DNA of 64,000 nucleotides, taken from assembly GCF_018294505.1 (NCBI RefSeq), contig NC_057808.1:225615684-225679683 (forward strand), read 5' to 3'. Of this stretch, positions 57,312 to 64,000 are shown piece after piece. Under the pieces are notes generated by a model. That model was given only the letters and a program-made list of their open reading frames with translations. It ran no database searches and had not been told where the DNA came from. Source of the stretch: Triticum aestivum (Eukaryota > Streptophyta > Magnoliopsida > Poales > Poaceae). Within the stretch, counting starts at the first letter, position 1. Each line of letters opens with the position of its first letter. The position numbers and the translations under genes were made by a program.

Positions 57312-59043
57312 TGTTGGAAATATGCCCTAGAAGCAATAATAAAATGGTTATTATTATATTTCCTTGTTCATGATAATTGTCTATTGTTCATGCTATAATT
57401 GTGTTATCCGGAAATCGTAATACATGTGTGAATACATAGACCACAACATGTCCCTAGTGAGCCTCTAGTTGACTAGCTCGTTGATCAACAGATAGTCATG
57501 GTTTCCTGACTATGGACATTGGATGTCATTGATAACGGGATCACATCATTAGGAGAATGATGTGATGGACAAGACCCAATCCTAAGCATAGCACAAGATC
57601 GTGTAGTTCGTTTGCTAGAGCTTTTCCAAATGTCAAGTATCATTTCCTTAGACCATGAGATTGTGCAACTCCCGGATACCATAGGAGTGCTTTGGGTGTG
57701 CCAAACGTCACAACGTAACTGGGTGGCTATAAAGGTGCACTACGGGTATCTCCGAAAGTGTCTGTTGGGTTGGCACGAATCGAGACTGGGATTTGTCACT
57801 CCGTATGACGAGAGGTACCTCTGGGCCCACTCGGTAATGCATCATCATAATGAGCTCAATGTAACCAAGTGTTTCGTCACGGGATCATGCATTACGGTAC
57901 GAGTAAAGTGACTTGCCGGTAACGAGATTGAACAAGGTATTGGGATACCGACGATCGAATCTCGGGCAAGTAACGTACCGATTGACAAAGGGAATTGTAT
58001 ACGGGATTGATTGAATCCTCGACATCGTGGTTCATCCGATGAGATCATCGTGGAACATGTGGGAGCCAACATGGGTATCCAGATCCCACTGTTGGTTATT
58101 GACCGGAGAGTCGTCTCGGTCATGTCTGCATGTCTCCCGAACCCGTAGGGTCTACACACTTAAGGTTCGGTGACGCTAGAGTTGTAGAGATATTAGTATG
58201 CGGTTAACCGAAAGTTGTTCGGAGTCCCTGGATGAGATCCCGGACAGTCACGAGGAGTTCCGGAATGGTCCGGAGGTAAAGATTTATATATGGGCAAGTC
58301 CTATTTTGGCCGCCGGAGAATGTTCGCGGTTTTGGTATTGTACCGGGGACGGTTCTAGAAGGTCCTGACGTGGGGCCCACCTGCAATCGAGGGAGACCCA
58401 CATGAACGTGGTAATGGGGGCAAGCCCCACACCCCTGGTCAGGCGCACCAAGATCCCACGCCTTAGAAGGAATACGATCAATCCCGAAGGGATAACGATC
58501 AAGATCCCTAACAAGGGGGGATAACATTTCAGTGGGGAGGGAAATGGGATTTCTTTCCCCCACCTTTGCCACCCCCAATGGACTTGGAGGGCAAGAAACC
58601 AGCCCCCTCCACCCCTATATATAGTGGGGAGGCGCATGGGAGCAGCACCCCAAGCCCTGCCGCCTCCCTCCCTCCCGTGACACCTCTTCCTCCCCGCTTG
58701 CGCTTGGCGAAGCCCTGCCGGGCTCCCGCTACTTCCACCACCACGCCGTCGTGCTGCTGGATCTCCATCAACTTCTCCTCCCCCCTTGCTGGATCAAGAA
58801 GGAGGAGACGTCCCCGCTCCATACGTGTGTTGAACGCGGAGGTGCCGTCCGTTCGGCGCTAGGATCATCGGTGATTTGGATCACGACGAGTACGACTCCA
58901 TCAACCCCGTTCTCTTGAACGCTTCCGCGCGCGATCTACAAGGGTATGTAGATGCACTCCCCTCTCTCTCGTTGCTAGATGACTCCATAGATTGATCTTG
59001 GTGATACGTAGAAAATTTTAAATTTCTGCTAGGATCCCCAACA
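57312..59043 (+). repeat. Copia-2 3' LTR
   Basis: 1732 bp, TGTTGG..CCAACA. TATA-like TATATATAG at 58616-58624. Several small indels against the 5' LTR lie between 58220 and 58520, where the 3' copy has extra single bases. Confidence 0.95.
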
Positions 59044-62000
59044 GGATCGTAGGGTTGGGGATCGTAGGAGAAGAGATAGCCCGGCTCCTGGCCGCCGGCT
59101 TCATTATGGAGGTGTTTTTTCCAGAGTGGCTTGCCAACCCGGTCTTGGTGTTGAAGAAGAACAATAAATGGCGTATGTGTATAGATTACACCAGCCTCAA
59201 CAAAGCCTGCCCCAAAGATCCGTTTGCCCTACCACGAATCGATCAAGTGATAGACTCCACAGCCGGATGCGAGCTGTTGAGTTTCCTGGATGCTTACTCA
59301 GGATACCACCAGATCAAGTTGGACCCAGCCGACTGCCTGAAGACCGCCTTCATCACACCATTCGGAGCTTTCTGCTACCTGACTATGACATTCGGCTTGA
59401 GAAATGCCTGTGCCACTTTTCAGCGTTGCATGCAGAAATGCCTCCTCAAGCAACTCGGCAGAAATGCCCACGTCTTTGTAGACGATATTGTGGTGAAGAC
59501 GGAGAAGCGCGGCACCCTGCTGGAAGACCTCAGAGAAACATTTGCCAACTTGCGCTGATTTCAGATCAAGCTCAACCCTGAGAAATGCGTGTTCGGAGTA
59601 CCAGCCGGCCAGCTTCTAGGATTTTTGGTCTCCGAACGCGGCATTGAGTGCAACCCAGTGAAGATCAAGGCCATAGAGAGAATGGAGATTCCTACCAAGC
59701 TGCGAGATGTTCAGAAGTTTACCGGGTGCCTGGCCTCCCTAAACCGCTTTATCAGCCGGCTAGGGGAGAAGGCTCTCCCCCTGTACTGACTCATGAAGAA
59801 GTCCACCCACTTCGAGTGGAACGACCAAGCAAACCAAGCTTTCCACGAGTTGAAGAAGATGCTGACCACACCACCTGTCCTGGCAGCACCGACTGAGAAA
59901 GAGCCCATGCTCCTTTACATTGCTGCGACTAGCCGAGTGGTCAGTACAGTCATCGTGGTCCAGCGCCCAGAAGAAGGCCGAGCTCAGTTAGTCCAGAGGC
60001 CGGTATATTATTTAAGCGAAGTACTGTCCACCTCGAAGCAAAACTACCCGCATTACTAGAAGATGTGCTATGGAGTGTACTTCGCCGCCAAGAAGCTGAA
60101 GCCCTACTTTCAAGAGCATCCCATCACGGTCGTATGCACTGCCCCGCTTGCCGAGATCATAGGCAGCTGGGATGCATCCGGCCGGGTGGCTAAGTGGGCC
60201 ATTGTGCTGGCTCCTTACACGATCTTCTACCAGCCCCGCACCGCCATCAAGTCCCAAGCATTGGCCGACTTCCTTGTCGACTGGGCCGAGACCCAGTACC
60301 TACCGCCGGCTCCCGACTCCACTCATTGAAGGATGCACTTCGACGGATCCAAGATGCGCACCGGCTTGGGAGCCGGCATCGTCCTCACCTCTCCCAAGGG
60401 CGACAAGCTCAGATACACATTGCAAATCCATTTTGCCGCCTCCAACAATGTGGCCGAGTACGAGGCGCTCATACACGGGCTCCGGCTAGCCAAAGAACTC
60501 GGCATACACCGGATCTTGTGTTATGGCGACTCGGATTTCGTGGTCTAGCAGTCATCTGGCGACTGGGACGCCAAGGACGCAAACATGGCGAGCTATCGAT
60601 TTCTCGTCCAGCAAATCAGCGGATACTTTGAAGGGTGCGAGTTCCTCCACGTGCCACGGGCCGACAACGAGCAAGCAGATGCCCTGGCACGGATCGGCTC
60701 CACCCGACAAGCTATACCAACCGGCGTCTCTCTCCAACGCCTTCTCAAACCGTCTGTCAAGCCGTCTCTAGAATCGGACTCCATCTTCATACCGCCTGCC
60801 CCTGATGCAGTCAAATCCGACTTGGGGAACCCAGCAGGCGGCTCGGGGACTTCGACAAGCGGCCCGGGGACTACCGTAGTCGCACCCGGCTCGGGGACTT
60901 CAGAACCCGGCCCGGGGACTGTAGCGACACAACAGGCGGTGGCCGACTCCAACTCTTCACCACCCAACCCACCCACCCGGGTCACAGTAGCCGTACTAAC
61001 AACAAAAGAAGTCACAGCTCCATCATGGGCCCAGCCCATCCTCAACGTCCTAGTAAACAGAGAGCTGCCGACTGATGAGATCTCGGCAAGACTAGTTCGA
61101 CACCGAGTTGGAGCATACGCAATAATAAACAGAGAACTTGTTAAGCGTAGCGTCACTGGAGTCTTCCAGCGCTGCGTAGAGCCAGAGAAGGGCATAGCAA
61201 TCCTCAAGGATATCCACCAAGGCGAATGCGGCCACCACGCAGCCTCAAGATCACTTGTCGCCAAAGCTTTCCGCCATGGTTTCTTCTGGCCGACTGCTTT
61301 GGAAGACGCCAAGGAATTAGTCAAATGCTGCAAAGGATGCCAAGTCTTCAGCTCCAAGCAACACCTGCCGGCTTCCGCACTCAAGACCATCCCCCTCACC
61401 TGGCCCTTTGCCATTTGGGGGCTGGACATGGTGGGCCCATTCAAGACAGCCCGCGGCGGCATGACACATCTGCTTGTCGCCGTGGACAAATTCACCAAGT
61501 GGATTGAAGCGAAGCCAATCAAGAAGCTGAACGGGCCGACTGCCGTGACATTCATCGCAGACATCACCACTCGGTATGGTATACCACACAGCATCATCAC
61601 CGACAACGGCACGAATTTTGCCAAGGGAGCACTGGCACGTTTCTGCGCGACACAGGGCATCCGACTGGACTTAGCGTCCGTTGCCCACCCGCAGTCAAAC
61701 GGCCAGGTCGAGCGAGCAAACGGCCTCATCCTCTCCGGCATCAAGCCCCGACTGGTCGTACCACTGGAGCGTTCGGCCGGCTGCTGGCTCGATGAGCTGC
61801 CGGCTGTCCTCTGGAGTCTGCGTACTACCCCGAACAAGTCAACCGGCTTCACTCCTTTCTTCCTTGTATATGGTGCCGAGGCTGTCATCCCAACTGACAT
61901 CGAGTTCGACTCGCCTCGGGTCACCATGTACACGGAGGCGGAGGCCAAGGAAGCGCGAGAAGACGGTGTCGACCTGCTGGAAGAAGGCCGGCTGTTAGCA

Positions 62001-62291
62001 CTCAGCCGGTCCGCCATCTACCAGCAGGGTTTGCGCCGTTACCACAACCGGAAGGTCAAGCCAAGATCCTTCCAAGAAGGCGATCTTGTGCTCCGGCTGA
62101 TCCAGCGAACAGCCGGCCAGCACAAGCTCTCGGCCCCTTGGGAAGGCCCTTTCGTCATCAGCAAGGCCCTAGGCAACGACTCCTACTACCTGATCGACGC
62201 ACAGAAGCCGAGGGCACGCAAGAGGGATGATTCCGGCAAGGAGTCGGAACGACCATGGAACGCCAATCTCCTGAGAAGATTTTACAGTTAA
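59044..62291 (+). pseudogene. G4 reverse transcriptase-RNase H-integrase
   Basis: One continuous frame with stops. RT: WLANPVLVLKKNNKWRMCID, FLDAYSGYHQIKLDPADCLK, MTFGLRNACATFQRCMQ, and HVFVDDIVVKT with the catalytic DD. Connection and RNase H: MHFDGSKMRTGLGAGIVLTS, ASNNVAEYEALIHGLRLA, GDSDFVV, RADNEQADALARIG. A repeat-bearing linker lies at 60830-60930. Integrase: H..H..C..C finger (GECGHHAASRSLVAKA, CCKGCQ), core LDMVGPF, TDNGTNFAKG and QSNGQVERANG, then a C-terminal domain to the stop at 62291. Stops occur at 59556 (TGA), 59787 (TGA), 60057 (TAG), 60327 (TGA) and 60546 (TAG). The final part (60585-62291, 568 codons) is fully open. Confidence 0.95.
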
Positions 62292-63015
62292 AAGCAGTAT
62301 GTATCACGCTACCTTTTTGTATTAAGTACAAGACAACGGGCCCCCCGAGGCGCACTCGGGGACTACCCTCCTTTATCTATGAATGACGAGTGTCATACCC
62401 ATGAATGTACTATTACATTTGATTCTCTATCTGGCACCGGGTTCGACTAGTCGGCCCGGGGACTGGCCGCCTTGAGTTATATTAAAAGTTCTACCTGAAG
62501 TCAGACAAGTAGTGTGCCAGCACCCGAGCCCTCTCTTGTTGTAAGTCGCAGCTCGAAGAACCGACTGTCCGACTGGCAAGAGCCAAAGGCAGGAAAGGAT
62601 GCCCACACGAAAAACGGCTAAGGACTAACGAACTTATATAACACAAGCCGGCCTCCCACCACGCCTACCGGCTGTCAGAACAGCCGGCTGGCCGGCTTCC
62701 CAGTCACTTCGCTACAATCCAAGAAAGCTAGAGTACTTGCCCTCCCAACCGGCCAAGCACTTCTCCAGCCACAGACTGCAGAGCAGCTGTCCGGCTGGGA
62801 AGGCGGCAACCAAGGGAGGGCGGCAAAGGAAACAGCCAAAGGATGAAAAGCAAGAACAATGGAAAGCCAAACACATGCATGATTATATTTACACATAAGG
62901 CCTTCAACAGGCCGGCAGTCAATATATTTTGAATACACCCCCAGTGGGTGGAACTGCGCAAACTTAACAAAATATCATTCAAAGAGTAATAAAACAGGAA
63001 AGTAAAGGCGGCAGA
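62292..63015 (+). other. G4 region between pol and antisense ORF
   Basis: Non-coding in the frames examined. It contains CACTCGGGGACTAC (about 62352-62365) and CGGCCCGGGGACTGG (about 62452-62466), which resemble polypurine-tract or linker motifs of this element, and GCCGGC-rich text. It probably carries the 3' ends of two convergent transcripts. Confidence 0.55.
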
Positions 63016-64000
63016 TTAGGCTAAGGGCGCAACAGGGGAGCCGGGCTGGTCGGTGGAGACGGCAGCGCCGGCTGGAGGAGTGGCCGGCTGGCGAGTCTCG
63101 GCTTGATCATCGCCGGCTGCAGGCGGTGCGCTCACACGCGCCTTGTTGCTGGAGGCACGGTCAAGCTGAGGCTGGCCGGCTGCTCCACCATCTGGCACGG
63201 CGTCTTCACCCTCCTCCTCCTCCTCCTCCTCGCCCTTGTCGTTGGAGTCGATCTCCTCCGCCGAGTCCTCGCCATCTGCTGGGTTCAGCCCGAACCACTC
63301 CTCCGGCTGGGCAACGCCGTTATCATCCACCTCAGGAGCAAAGGCGCTGGTGTCGGTGTAGTCGGCGATCGCCGAGGCACGCTGGATGATAGCCGGCCGC
63401 GCCGGCTCCAGCTCCGTGTCGGCCTCCTACCGCCAGGTGGCCAGCTGGTCCAAGCTCAGCTCAGGATACCAGGCTTTGACGAACTCCAGCGCCCGCCTGG
63501 CGCCTGACCGAGCTGCTGAAGCCTTCTAGGCCTCGAAGCAGCCGGCCGCTACCTCCAGCCAGTCGGCAGTCCGACTGGGGGTGCGGGGAATCACCTCGCC
63601 GGGCCAGAGAGCGGCCAGCACTTGCGCCCCAACACGTTGAAGCCGGCGGAGCATGCGGTGAGCCGGCTGGAGGCGGGCTTGAATCGCCAGGAGCTGTTCC
63701 TCAAGCGACCGGCGAGCGTTCGGCGCGATCTCAGCGCCAGCCTGCCTTTGCGCCTCGCGGTGGGCCTCGACGACCTGGTTGGCGGCAGTAGAGTAACCAG
63801 GGAAGTACTCTGCACAAGAAAGAAAGAAAGAGAAAGAAGAGAAAAATACAAAGTTAGAGAATGAACCAAACGGCAAGCGGCAAGCAAGGAACGAAGAAGA
63901 AGGCGGCCTACCGTCAACCAAGTCTTCGATCTGGCCGTAGCCGTTGATCAACGACTGCCTCGCCTCAGCCCAGCTCGCCGCCTCGGTCTCGTACTCGGCT
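63016..64000 (-). pseudogene. G4 antisense ORF (C-terminal part), coiled-coil/acidic protein
   Basis: Minus strand, entering from the window end: ETEAASWAEARQSLINGYGQ, then a probable intron 63810-63911 (GTAGG...GTGCAG, 102 nt), then EYFPGYSTAANQVVEAHREA, RRLQRVGAQVLAALWPGEVI and ADWLEVAAGCFEA. After two in-frame TAG codons (near 63530 and 63428) come DYTDTSAFAPEVDD, EEWFGLNPADGEDSAEEIDS and an acidic run, ending at 63016. I recognise the text as a common Triticeae repeat-encoded protein of unknown function. It lies downstream of pol and antisense to it, as in Tat-lineage Gypsy elements. The N-terminal part is outside the window. Confidence 0.7.

Larger units (their letters stand above)
50315..59043 (+). 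mobile_element. Copia-2, LTR retrotransposon of the Angela/WIS/BARE group
   Basis: Full-length element with GGATC on both sides (50310-50314 and 59044-59048). It has the same family and layout as Copia-1 but no nested insertion, so its RT and RNase H are complete. LTRs differ more from each other than in Copia-1, including a 44 bp deletion in the 5' LTR, so it looks older. The polyprotein has two stops and two indels that together keep the frame. Confidence 0.96.
45982..64000 (+). mobile_element. Gypsy G4 (Tat-like), with antisense ORF, interrupted by Copia-2
   Basis: 5' LTR 45982-47133, primer site, gag, protease, RT-RNase H-integrase in Gypsy order, a 3' region, and an ORF on the opposite strand near the window end. 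The 3' LTR lies outside. Copia-2 (50315-59043) is inserted in RT with a GGATC duplication. RNase H domains plus a downstream antisense ORF point to the Tat lineage. Pol contains many in-frame stops but no frameshift that I can detect. Confidence 0.9.

Noticed and set aside
60593..62017. 474-codon minus-strand ORF opposite G4 integrase
   Set aside because: It is the exact antisense of a clear integrase/RNase H frame in GC-rich sequence, with no motif of its own.

Overview
The window is intergenic repeat DNA of a large Triticeae-type grass genome (wheat, barley, rye or Aegilops). The basis is the transposon families: two Angela/WIS/BARE-type Copia elements, Sabrina/WHAM/Derami-type Gypsy LTRs, Gypsy elements with TTGGCGCCCACC-type primer sites, a TNP2-type CACTA transposon and a Stowaway MITE. 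I see no host gene, rRNA, tRNA, CRISPR array or prokaryotic feature. Family names are recalled by eye from LTR ends and protein motifs, without a database search.

Layout. (1) 2-11824: Copia-1, complete from LTR to LTR. Its pol is interrupted at 5316-9047 by a 3.7 kb TG..CA element flanked by a 5 bp duplication. (2) 11825-18204: part of a CACTA transposon, transposase on the minus strand, into which Copia-1 appears to have inserted. Its right terminus is at 18204 and its left terminus is not in the window. (3) 18205-22830: a minus-strand relic of a zinc-knuckle/DUF4283-like protein, split by the 3' end of a Gypsy element (18691-20546) that carries an antisense ORF. (4) 22829-24771: a Stowaway MITE, unassigned sequence, and an intron-containing fragment of a similar antisense-type ORF. 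(5) 24772-40274: a Sabrina-type Gypsy with only gag-protease remnants. It is split at 30415-38370 by a non-coding Gypsy-like element on the minus strand that has three LTR copies and dense internal repeats. (6) 40275-44187: inverted LTR pieces of related families, one containing a perfect solo LTR. (7) 44188-64000: a three-level nest. A decayed Gypsy (G5) is interrupted in its integrase by Gypsy G4 (45982 to beyond the window), which is interrupted in its reverse transcriptase by Copia-2 (50315-59043).

How the parts relate. Each LTR element would encode capsid (gag), protease, reverse transcriptase/RNase H and integrase for copy-and-paste transposition. Here every copy is broken by stops, frameshifts, deletions or nested insertions. 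G4 pol has no visible frameshift, and its stop codons look like C-to-T or G-to-A changes, as expected in a methylated, silenced element. Insertion order can be read from target-site duplications: ATATG (partial) for Copia-1, ATCAT for the 3.7 kb element, TTTTC for G3, TCCTA for the solo LTR and GGATC for Copia-2.

No new multi-gene system is evident. The items most worth a second look are the three-LTR non-coding element G3 with its array of polypurine-tract-like motifs, the antisense ORFs downstream of Gypsy pol, the inverted LTR pair near 40.27 kb, and the frameshifts at one A-run in both Copia copies.
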